The notes beneath the pieces are model-generated. The model was not told the DNA's origin, made no database searches, and saw only the letters and a list, made by a program, of their open reading frames with translations. Shown here in pieces: positions 25,984 to 35,233 of a stretch of 64,000 nucleotides of DNA. The stretch covers positions 1,252,001 through 1,316,000 of the forward strand of contig JBAJFE010000042.1 in the NCBI GenBank assembly GCA_037903355.1, given 5' to 3'. A program made the translations under genes and the position numbers. Numbering within the stretch: the first letter of the stretch is position 1; every line of letters begins with the position of its first letter. The stretch comes from Trichuris trichiura (Eukaryota > Nematoda > Enoplea > Trichinellida > Trichuridae).

Positions 25984-26576
25984 TTCTTCAACAGAATAAA
26001 TAGCGGATCAGCGCGAACAACATACAATCGGCACTTTGAAAGAATTTTAAAGCACGAGATGATATGAGCTACAGTAAGATTTAAATTGGAAAGCAGGTGC
26101 GTTCTGCTCGAGTACGATCGCTTAAATCATCGACCCGTTCGAACAAATGCCTGTCAGTAGAAAGTAATAAAATTAAACAGTTTTAAAAAATAACGTTTTT
26201 CCGTCGTTTGATTCGCGTTTCGCCAACTTACACCTTCAGTTGGCGTCGCGCGAAAAATCAGATATCCAGTTTTAGCCTATTGACAATGTGGATATAGACG
26301 TCTGCAAGCTGCCTTCTCTGCCAGGCATTTTCATTTAAAGCAGATAAGAGTTTGCAGGCTCTTTCAATTAGCGTAGGACGTAAAGCCAATTCCAGGTAGG
26401 ACTGTCCTGAAGACCCTTTTGCGCACTGTAGTTATTTTTTCACGTTACAAATGGGTTTCTATCGCTCTATACTTTTGTAGCTGCTGAATTGTTTACAAAA
26501 ACAGCGCGGCTAACTCGGTGCGCATGTAAGCTACTTCAATTATCCATGCGATCGTAATGTGACCGTACGCGTCCAA
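25984..26576. promoter_or_regulatory. Shared divergent promoter region of PDCL and ZDHHC6
   Basis: 593 bp separates the PDCL start (minus) from the ZDHHC6 start (plus). No coding frame is evident, so it should carry both promoters and 5' UTRs. I did not recognise a TATA box or other defined site. Confidence 0.55.
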
Positions 26577-28471
26577 ATGGAAGAACAATCAAACTTGGCT
26601 TCTTCCGCTGCGAACCAGGTAAGTTGTACTGCGCTTTTTTTCCTTCGACAAAGTTTGTCTACTTTTGAAAAAGTTTTCAAGTAAATTATTAGTTGCAATG
26701 AGTTCGAACGCCTGATGCAAAACTTCGCTTATATCATATCAACATTACGCGCACCTGTTCTAATGTATCCAGAAATTATTATTCTTATCAAGGCGTTGTC
26801 ACATACGCTTCGGAAAGCCTGTGACTTTACAATTTACGCGTAAGTGCGCGATAATTTCTTAAAACACTCAAAGGTTAGATCTAAGCCTATTCTTCATGTT
26901 TACTTTTAGTAAACTTAATCTGTAAGATCGAAATGTCGTTGCGTATCGTAAACAACCAAGCGAAATAATAATATTCTTACCTGATAACGCGGTATGTTTG
27001 AAAAAAATTCAACAGCAGACTTTATCTCTTATTTCAGCGATCGGTGGGTCGTCTACTTCACTTGGGACCGATAATAACACTGGCCTGCATATCGTGCATA
27101 AGTCTAGCGGCGCTAAATAGTCATATGATGTGGTGGCCGCCTCAGGAGAGCCTATGGGCTTTGCTTAACGTTCTTTTGTTCGTCGGTGTCGACTTGTTGG
27201 TGCTTAGCAATTTCTTCGCCTCAGTTCTCGTCGGTCCGGGTTGTTTAGCCCTTCGATGGCAACCAGTGATGCGCGCGTTACTCATTTTTACACGTTTCAT
27301 CTGAACGATGCCATTTCTAGTCGAACTTTGAGGAGACGCGCTACTTACAGTACTGTAAAATATGCGAAGGTTACAAAGCGCCTCGAACGCATCACTGTCG
27401 AAAATGCAACAGGTAATGCTGCCGATACGTAGCGAAAAAATGCTTTACGCTACACACTCTAGATGCGTCTTAAAGATGGATCACCATTGCCCATGGATAA
27501 ACAATTGTTGCGGGTTTCGTAATCAACGCTTCTTTGTAATGTTCCTGTTCTGGTCAGTGGTAGGATGTGTGCACGCCATAGTCATCCTTGTATTGGCCCT
27601 TTATGACGGCGCCTTCACGGTAGTACATCATTAATGCTGTGCGGATGAAAAGAGAATAATTTTTTCCCTCAGCCTCTGTACGACGACGAAAGCAAAGGGC
27701 CAACAATACCGTTCACTTTTCCCTGGTTGCTTTACTCCTTATTCGCTTGCAGCGTATCACTTGGCGTTATTGTATCGGTCGGTATTTTGCTCATTCTACA
27801 GCTGAAGCTTCTCTTCAAGAATCGAACTTCCATCGAAGAGTACATAGTAGCAAAGGTAAAGAAGGCATTGCGCTTCGAACGCTGACACAAAAGTGGACAT
27901 GCCTTCTTCAGGCGGACTCGCGTCCAAGAGAAAGCCGTTTCGTCTTCCCATACGACTTGGGTTGGCGGGAAAACTTCAAGCAAGTATTCAACTCCAATGC
28001 TGTCCCTATCGGCGATGGCATCTATTGGCCAGTGGTAGATGGGTGCGATCAGTACACGCTGACGGTACGTGTGTTTTTTTTCAAAAAAAGGCTACACTTT
28101 GGCAGTGCGTTCAATTAACCCAGGTCGAACAGCTAATGCAGAAGGAAGAGAAACGCCTTCATTCCGAGGAGTGCAGCGTAATTCAAAATTACAATGGTTC
28201 ATATTTATGCGTGCAGTATGGTTGGAGAGTATTTTTGTCGCAACCGATTCTAACGCAAGATCAACGCCTACCTTTGAAAATTGGAGAACGAGTGACCGTC
28301 TCTCGAGGATGCAAACATTGGTTGTACGGCTGCAAGCAGTCGACGGAAAACTGTAAACTCAATCGAGGATGGTTTCCGAAACAATGTGTCATGCTAAGCG
28401 AGTTCATACCGAAGATATGCCCAAAAGGAGAAAATGGCGTTTTACCTACCAGTGCGAAGAAAAAGCAATGA
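26577..28471 (+). CDS. ZDHHC6: ER palmitoyltransferase ZDHHC6
   Basis: Transfers palmitate to cysteines of ER proteins. Exons: 26577-26618, 27038-27265, 27321-27412, 27463-27619, 27673-27855, 27912-28064, 28124-28471; 400 aa against 413 in human, phases exact. Four hydrophobic segments surround the cysteine-rich domain [19 protein letters not shown] and the catalytic [13 protein letters not shown]. The cytosolic C-terminal part carries [34 protein letters not shown] and an SH3-like segment ending CKHWLYGC...RGWFPKQCV, which is diagnostic for ZDHHC6 within the DHHC family. The protein ends AKKKQ, a dilysine (KKxx) ER-retrieval signal like the human KKNR. The 14-residue first exon is chosen because it starts with ATG and its donor phase matches the exon at 27038. 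Convergent with the secreted orphan gene. Confidence 0.95.
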
Positions 28472-28540
28472 ACAAATTTAATAGCTACTTAGCGACTATA
28501 TGATGAGCATGTCAGTTAAAATAGCATTACCGTAATTGAA

Positions 28541-29123
28541 TTACTGACCAGAACCATCGGTGTAGATTGTCTCCAACTCGTCCAAGTCGAACTTTTTCTC
28601 ACTTAAGAGGACGCTCGAATTGGTTGCCATTAATAGAGGTCCATTTGTTGAGATAAGCTCGTCCGTTGGAGCTATTTCGAAATTGCCAGTCATTGTGTCG
28701 CTATCCAGCTCTTGAGCATTAAATACCGCTTCCACCGAAGACGTTTTCTTGTTATAATCAGCGATGGAATCTTTAAGCAAATAATCACTGCTTCCTTGGA
28801 CATATAGTTCGCTTTCGGTATTCGCTAAACGAAGGCACAGCATAAAAAATTGTTTTTACAGACGCTTGATCGTCCCTACCATTGCCAGATGTCTCATTGT
28901 AGTCAAAATTTGTTGACTGGCGATTGCCAATAAATTTGCCGCCAAAGTTTACGTCTGATTTGAAGGGAAGTCTTGGAATGTTTTTCAAATAGATGCGCTT
29001 AGTTTTGGTTAAGACAACAGCAAACAATAGGGTTATATACATACCTGAAAACGCGGAACAAACATAATTGATACTATCGGTTGCAATATCTTGCTTACAA
29101 GAGTACAATGGAAGGGTAGCCAT
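28541..29123 (-). CDS. Small secreted or signal-anchored orphan protein
   Basis: Exons: 29123-29099, 29044-28880, 28824-28541; introns 54 and 55 bp, phases exact, 157 aa. It starts MATLPLYSC and continues into a hydrophobic run (MYITLLFAVVLT, about residues 10-21) that looks like a signal peptide or anchor, followed by a basic KTKRIYLK. The rest is hydrophilic, becoming acidic toward the C-terminus (KKFDLDELETIYTDG), with N-glycosylation sequons including NETS near residue 58. I recognise no family. Support is purely structural: three exons of family-typical intron size closing in frame. The stop is 69 bp from the ZDHHC6 stop on the opposite strand. The upstream minus-strand gene ends only 35 bp before this ATG. 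Confidence 0.6.
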
Positions 29124-29158
29124 CCTATCGAAGCATTATGTTGTACGCAGCCGATACC

Positions 29159-30193
29159 TTAAGAAAAGTCATTAAGGTCATTTCGAGAGGACGAACGGAC
29201 AGGTAGTATCCGAACGTTAGCGTTCACATATAATTGCTCAAAACGCGACCGGCTTTCCGCATACGCTTTCTATGCCAGTTAGTAAGAAATACCGTACTGC
29301 ATAAGCGTCTACTCGTCTCAGCTTTCTCTGACCTCTGCGCTACTTTCATTCAAATTAACAGTTACTACAGAAATTGGAGCAATCTCGTTCCGCGAATGCT
29401 CAGTAATTTTGAATACTGGCGCACACTTAACAGATTTGTGCAAGTTCGTCAAAAATTGGGCTCTTTTTCATTAAATGAAAGGAGAGTACTGTAGGATCAA
29501 CTTTGGCTTGCAACTCCAATTCCACTTCGACTGCGTTCCGCAAACCTACTAGGCGAAGAATGAAAGATCGCGTTGCTCTGGACAAGTTTACGTAGAGATT
29601 ATCCCGCATGACCACCTGCAGAAAGAGAAAGATGTTGATCAAAAAATGAACAAACAGATACGCACCTCCATAATTCCCAAACGGCTGATTAATGCATGGG
29701 TAGCGACCGTAAAGAGATCTAAAAGCGTCGTTTTCATATCTTCTACCTGAAAAAATACTATCAATATAGTAAACCAGCGAGTCTCGGGGGAGCGAAGGAA
29801 AGCTAATGGAGGATATGGCGCATATCAAGAAAGAAATCAAACGGAAGCTAAGCAGAAGAAAACAAAGATATCCGCTGGCAAAATGTACATTCAATAGGGA
29901 ACGCTAGCAAACATTTTGAGAAACCATGCGCCGAATGCTTGAAAACTTGACTCGCAAACTGCGTTTGCCTACAGCTGCGCAAAACGGATGCGAAACCTCG
30001 CTTGGCAAAGACAGTATTGGAAACAAGACGAGCCAATTACGTTATAGCTTCCCAACTTCGTGGAAACAGCACTTTGTTCGAAAACTTGCTCACAAACTGC
30101 CCAAGAAATAATCAGGTTCAGTACGCAGTGTACTTGCTTCCCTACAGTATCCCGACAGGCTGTTACGAAAAGTTGAAATATATCATCAAGCAT
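29159..30193 (-). CDS. Unrecognised small helical protein
   Basis: Best-supported exons: 29746-29666, 29615-29490, 29269-29159, all in phase 0, with a 50-bp intron between the first two. They encode MKTTLLDLFTVATHALISRLG, VVMRDNLYVNLSRATRSF and ILRLVGLRNAVEVELELQ, then a basic tail with RSSSRNDLNDFS. The pattern is alternating hydrophobic and charged, probably helical. The 5' part is less sure. A consistent path is 30193-30146 (MLDDIFQLFVTACRDT), 30096-30041 and 29958-29913, giving 155 aa in all, but the third exon's donor (gtttgc) is weak. I cannot name a family. The stop lies 35 bp upstream of the next minus-strand gene's ATG. Confidence 0.42.
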
Positions 30194-30416
30194 AAGTTCA
30201 GGGGTTGCTGTTCTACAAAAAAAAGAAACACCGTCTGAAAAAAGTCATTTGCAATCAGGCAGTCGAGTAGCTGACATAAATTTAACGCGGGCCAACGAAG
30301 GCATGCTTTGGCACGGAAGAAAATTGGTTCACGTTGGTTGAAATTTTTTTATCAACAAAATATACTAATGCCGCTAAACACGGTTCGCACGTAAGGCAAG
30401 TGCCGGAAATTTAATA

Positions 30417-30587
30417 CAGCAAAACCCCCGTAAGTTGACCACCCAACGGACTGAGGAAAACTGGTCAACATATAGGAAGTGGGAATAAGTGGCTCGGCTA
30501 ACGTGCGGACAAATCAACTGGCCAAAATTCGGTCAACTTAGGGAGGTGGTCACAATATAGGAGTGGTCAAATCCGAGGGTCTTACTG
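30417..30587. mobile_element. 171-bp MITE, pogo/Tc1-mariner type
   Basis: A TA dinucleotide flanks both ends (30415-30416 and 30588-30589), consistent with a TA target-site duplication. The terminal inverted repeats start CAGCAAAACCC on the left and, reverse-complemented from the right, CAGTAAGACCC. Both run on to a shared TTGACCAC block, about 27 bp with some mismatches. GGTCAAC/GGTGGTC subrepeats recur inside. CAG(T) ends with a TA duplication are typical of pogo/Tigger-like elements. There is no coding capacity, so it is non-autonomous. Confidence 0.75.
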
Positions 30588-31185
30588 TAATTACAAATGA
30601 AACTCAACATGGTTTTCATGATGTGCAGGTCATTATTTCGCGCAACGTTTTTTTGTTTTTCCAAAGTTTTTCGCGGAATTTTTGAACCGTTGTTTACTAA
30701 ACGTTGATTGCAAAAAAACGTTTATTACGAAGCATTCGGGTCCACTCAGGTCGGTCTTTATGGCTGCAAGCCGCTCCATCCGAGTAACTTTGGCAGAAAC
30801 TTCCGCCGTCAGCTTTACCTTGAGCAGTCAGGCTTCAGTCCGCCTGGTCAGTCAGACGGTGCAGCGAGCGTCCAACCGACCTCCCGCGACGGCGGTACAT
30901 TAACAAATCCGCGAAAAACTTTAGAAAAACAAATTAAGAAACCCGTCACGAATAAAAGAGAAAAAAAAGAAGAAAACCTTTTTTGCTATCGTAATTCAGC
31001 GAAGAAAAGCGAACCTTTTTACCGTACACCACCCTCAAAAAAGTCGCTACATAAGGATGCGCAGGAAAGTGGCTTACGGTAAGAACGTTCAAATTTTTCA
31101 TGTCGTATTTTAGTTGCTTAGAAACTGTTTTGGGAGACTGATTTCGTTTAATAAAATTACATTTTTTAGGTGGAGCAAAACAACA

Positions 31186-31255
31186 CTTCCGCCTTGTGTT
31201 TCCAACAGCACTTAACGAACTTTGCCGGTGATACTCGACGTTCATGCCAAAAAAC
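31186..31255. repeat. Diverged direct repeat, copy 1
   Basis: 70 bp; 59 of 70 positions match copy 2 without gaps. The shared core is ACTCGACGTTCATGCC near the right end, with TTAACGAACTTT in the middle. Confidence 0.85.
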
Positions 31256-31387
31256 AGCACTTCGCGTGTTTACGGCAAGGAAAATGTGACCTCGTAGACT
31301 CTGCCGTATTGGGCACTTTCAAACCTGCACTGTTTACATCGATCGCTCCGAACTCTTCTTGAAAAGCACGCGGAAAGCGCGGAAGCG

Positions 31388-31457
31388 TTTCAGCCTTGTG
31401 CCACCAATAGCAATTAACGAACTTTTCCAGTGAAACTCGACGTTCATGCCACAAAAC
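31388..31457. repeat. Diverged direct repeat, copy 2
   Basis: Second copy of the 70-bp unit, 202 bp downstream of copy 1 and in the same orientation, about 84% identical by manual count. Confidence 0.85.
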
Positions 31458-32559
31458 GTTTTGTCGGTCCGCAGAATAGACGAAACTGCCGTTCAACGTT
31501 ATGTGATACTGTTTCCAAAATTTTGAAAATGAAAGGAAGGTTCGATGCGTACTGTATTCCATTTTCAAATTTCATTCAAATTTTTCGTCGCTGCCTAAGT
31601 TACTGAACGAAATAGAAGCGCGAGAGTGACCGAATCGCAACGTATTATCATTTCTTGCCTATAACGTACGACTGGCGCCCACGATTATACTTCAACGGAT
31701 AGAACACGCCAATGCGGTAATCTGTTTGGCAGAATATCCTTTTTTCCGTTGATGGATAGCTGTTCCTCCTCTGAGCAAGAAAGGTGATGCCGAAAAAAGC
31801 ATAATGAAGTGCCAACCTATTAATGAATGGAGAAATACGCATATACGCTCATCAAGGCGCGGATGCTTAGGTAAGAGATAACGCGTAGTAAAATTCTGCT
31901 GCTTTATTAAGGTGAATAGCAACTTTCGAACCGTAATGAAAACGCATCCTACCATTGAACAAGTGTAGACTGCTTACGCTGCTATTGCAACGTTGTAAAA
32001 TGTGCAAGTTGCAAACTTAATTTTTTTACTGCAGCTAAAATAGTATTAATATGTGTATATTTATTATCGAACTATTTTTACAGAGGCATAAATTATACTT
32101 GGACAAAACCTTTTTTCCTGTACCTACAACGACTTACGACGCCATTGGTAAAGAAGAGCAAGAAATCACTCGTTCACCATTTGGGCATTCAATGAAAGAA
32201 GGCGAAAATGAGCAGAAAACGGAAAACGGTAAGGCAATGCCGCGATTTCAGCTGCTAAAAAAACATCGACAATTCCTTTCGCGCACGCTAAGCTAAACGA
32301 GAAGGACCTATTGGTCGTCTTCAGGGTAGGCTCTCTCTTTTTTGCTCAAATCAAGCGACAACAACAAGTAGAGAGCAAGGCCGCTTTCAGTCTTCGTAAA
32401 ATCGCTTAACGCTCAAGGCGATACTTCATCATTGTAGTAGAGAGCGACAGTTGAATTGCGATGGAAAAAACTACAAGCCCCTATACACCAGTCGACTGCT
32501 GCGTTCATTAAAGCATCTACGCCTTAGCGGCAACCCATTCCATTGGAACAATTCCATTT

Positions 32560-33333
32560 TCAAAAGGGCAGTCGAGATGTAACCATGTAAATTCTGTGGG
32601 GTATTCGAGAGCGTTCGTACCTAGGCAGTGATAATGGTGTTCCAACGAAGGCAGTCGACTGGCCGCCACGGAAAAAGCGCAAGAATCGTTCGTTATAGGT
32701 AGGACGTTCATAGCTCTCCCTAATATAGGGCAGAGATCGATCATCGTGATCAAGGCGATGATGCACATAGTCCCTTAAGTAGGCGCACGATTGCCTCAAA
32801 CTACTACGCTGATAATAACTATGGTTCATCCAACGTTGATTGCCAAAATATGAATCTCTGTACGGATAGTATGACAAGTGATCGCTCGGATATGTAGCCA
32901 TAACATTACTTGGCCGGCAGGAAGTCAACTTGGCACAACATCCCAGATCCAACATGGTACGTCGAAATTGATATGGAGTGTATGAATTCAAGTACCAATT
33001 CTCAGTTTCCACCTGCTTCGGACGTATTTGCTCAATGTAACGATGTGGTACCCTGCAATCGTACGGTAGTGCATGCGAGGGACTCAAAGAACTATAACTG
33101 GGCGACTTCTTCAGCTTAATGCCAACTACATCATCCGTATCCCTGTAACAGGATAAGCTGCTAACCGACACTGATCGATACAACTTTCGTGGTCTAGTAA
33201 AAACATCTCGAACGTAGCTACCGTAAGTGTCCCTCGGGGTAGCTCGTAAGGAGAACCCATAGCTACCATAGGTTGGCCACCAGCGGGTTCTCGATTCGAT
33301 TTGCTCCTCGTAGCGACTCGACAAGGGCGGCAT
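32560..33333 (-). CDS. Orphan Tyr/Arg/Ser-rich protein
   Basis: A single long open frame encodes 257 aa from the ATG at 33333 (MPPLSSRYEEQIESRTRWW). It is strongly biased: tyrosines and arginines recur in phrases such as YGSYGFSLR, SYYPYRDSYFGNQRW and SYYQRSSLRQ, and there are few acidic residues. No signal peptide or membrane segment is visible. The frame stays open upstream to 33396, but an acceptor (ctttgctag, exon from about 33370) pairs with a donor near 33443, suggesting a spliced 5' UTR and making the internal ATG the likely start. I recognise no family. The composition suggests a structural, cytoskeletal or disordered protein (inference). The length of the frame makes chance unlikely. 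Confidence 0.65.
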   Translation of the reverse strand: MPPLSSRYEEQIESRTRWWPTYGSYGFSLRATPRDTYGSYVRDVFTRPRKLYRSVSVSSLSCYRDTDDVVGIKLKKSPSYSSLSPSHALPYDCRVPHRYIEQIRPKQVETENWYLNSYTPYQFRRTMLDLGCCAKLTSCRPSNVMATYPSDHLSYYPYRDSYFGNQRWMNHSYYQRSSLRQSCAYLRDYVHHRLDHDDRSLPYIRESYERPTYNERFLRFFRGGQSTAFVGTPLSLPRYERSRIPHRIYMVTSRLPF

Positions 33334-34204
33334 ACTGGCACTTAACAGACGTAAACCGGCCTTGCTAGCAAAGTTATAAAAGACAAAGTGAAACACTGAC
33401 GTTCAACACACGCACCGATTGCATAATATAAACAGACATACCGCTTGGTTCCGTCAAGAGTAGTCAGTCACTAAGTAAAGTTGGCCCACTGCAAAGTCAC
33501 GTCAGCTCAGCTGCAAGGAACTACTTCATCGCGGCAACAGCAGCAGCAGCAGTCGTCGTCGTTTGCCAGCGGCAGATTTTCACCCATCGAAAACGGTTGA
33601 TTGATACTGCTACTCTCAAAGCGTTATGTTTTTCCGTCAACAGCCGACGCGTAGCCATTGGATATCCCAAAGATCCGATCGGCTCCAGTGGATGATCACC
33701 CATAAGGCAATCAATAAAAATAAATGGCACAACTGTCTTTTCCAGCGATCATTAATGTCTGTTGTTTAATCGATTGAATGGATAGGCGGAAAATGTGTGC
33801 ACAATTATAAAAATAGATCTCTAAATGAAGACGTAAGTGCGTATGGAAGAATACTAAGCTTAACGCATTCCGTTATACCAACATTGGTGCATTAAACTAC
33901 AGTGAGTGCATCGAAGCGGAAGCTCGGGCGAAGAAATAAATAAGAAGCGAAGGGAAAAAAATGTATCGCTTGACTTCTTGAAACGGATATTTTCAATTTC
34001 GCATGCGCTACCGCTGGCAGTTGCCGAGACCGATTGAATACTGGATCTGCAGCGGACAATGATGATATAGCCAACACGTTAGCGCATGGAAATGAATCAA
34101 TACGACAGTACCAAAAGAAGGGACAAAACAATTTGAATAAACGAATGACTTATCGATTCGATTACATGATAAAGAAGCATAGGCACTGTTTAATGCCTAA
34201 AGAC
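33334..34204 (-). other. 5' region of the Tyr-rich gene and spacer to reticulon
   Basis: Contains a probable 5' UTR exon ending near 33443 and a trinucleotide-rich stretch around 33537-33560 (CAG and TCG runs). No further gene is supported. Confidence 0.4.
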
Positions 34205-35233
34205 TTATTCTTTCTTCTTTTCGGCCTCTTCCTTAACAAGCAGTTGACGTAGGCGAAGGAACGGTGCCTTTGAGTCGATCAAAACAATCAGATCACGCAT
34301 TTTGTTGCACGCCAACGAATAGTACTTGTCAATGGTCGCTCCATGCTTGTGAAGCAGCAGCGGTACTGTGAATGCGTACAATAGTCCTGAAAGCAACAAA
34401 ACTGCAAGACAACAAAGCGTCGCCCAATTCAAATACCAAGTAGAGCCAAAGTATACATGGACAGCCATGTGCCAACGTACGTAAGGGCCCATAAAAGAAC
34501 AGCCAATTTCAAACTGTCAAAAATGTTTTCAATGAGGAACAGATGTTTCGCTTCGTTTAACCACTTCTGCAGGCAATCGACAGCTATGTCCACTTGACCG
34601 TGAATTTTTTCGGTTGGAAAAACTATTGGATTTTCAAGGTAGACTCTAAAGCAAGAACAATGCGTAAGGTCACCTTTCCAAAAAAAAATCAACTCCTTAG
34701 AACACGTCTTACTTCAGAGGGTTTTCCTGCTCTTTTCCGTGGATCTTTGCTGTCACCAAGCAGAATATACGGAAGGAAAATGCGGCAGCCAAACTGAGCA
34801 GTCCGGTGTAGGCAATCAGGCTGAGAATCGATATCAGTCGTAGCAAAAGGAGGGCGCAAAGGAGCACACTGAATACAATTCCAGTAGCCACAGGGTCCAC
34901 CCAGCAAAGAATGTCGTGCACTGAAAATGATTTTTTTTTTCATTCCTTCAAGGGCGATCGAACCAGAAGAAAACTACTCAATTGTTTACGTACGCTGAAC
35001 TAAACAATCGAGCACATTATGCAAATATGGTTAAACAATGCAAAAATTCAAATATTCCAATTAAAAGAGAATACTTGAAGGTGCTCTTCTGCTGAAGAGG
35101 GCGGAAAATTTTCTCGTGCGTCGGGTCGCTTACCGAATGAAACATTTAAGACTTTACGAGAAAAGGGGAGAAAGATGAACCTTCCGCGGACGCTAATATC
35201 TTCTTCGCAAAGTGCACTGCTGTTAAATGGAAG
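34205..35233 (-). CDS. RTN: Reticulon (RTN homology domain protein), 5' end unresolved
   Basis: Shapes ER tubules by inserting two hydrophobic hairpins. Exons: 35233-35134 (probable), 34920-34713, 34645-34437, 34386-34205; phases close. The reticulon homology domain is complete: VHDILCWVDPVATGIVF, a long first hydrophobic hairpin (VLLCALLLLRLISILSLIAY), SFRIFCLVTAKIHG, the hydrophilic loop with LNEAKHLFLIENIFDSLK, the second hairpin (LLWALTYVGTWLSMYTLALLG), then LLYAFTVPLLLHKHGATIDKYY. It ends EKKKE, a dilysine ER signal. The 100-nt exon at 35233-35134 starts in phase 0 and supplies the G needed to complete the valine codon of VHDILCW. Reticulon N-terminal exons vary between isoforms, so the true start is probably further upstream. 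Confidence 0.9.

Larger units (their letters stand above)
30588..32559. other. Intergenic, repeat-containing
   Basis: A GC-rich pocket near 30740-30900 is open in two plus-strand frames (30682-30903 and 30708-31082). Neither frame shows a domain, good start context or splice structure. A diverged 70-bp direct repeat is present (31186-31255 and 31388-31457). I see no confident gene. Confidence 0.4.

Noticed and set aside
28785..29123. Read-through frame resembling a class C GPCR segment (VVLTKTKRIY)
   Set aside because: The resemblance spans only about ten residues. Proper splicing of two 54-55-bp introns gives a small secreted-type protein with no further membrane segments.
30682..31082. Two overlapping plus-strand frames
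   Set aside because: They lie in a small GC-rich pocket. The longer starts at a non-ATG codon and ends in Lys/Glu-rich sequence from A-rich DNA; no splice or domain support.
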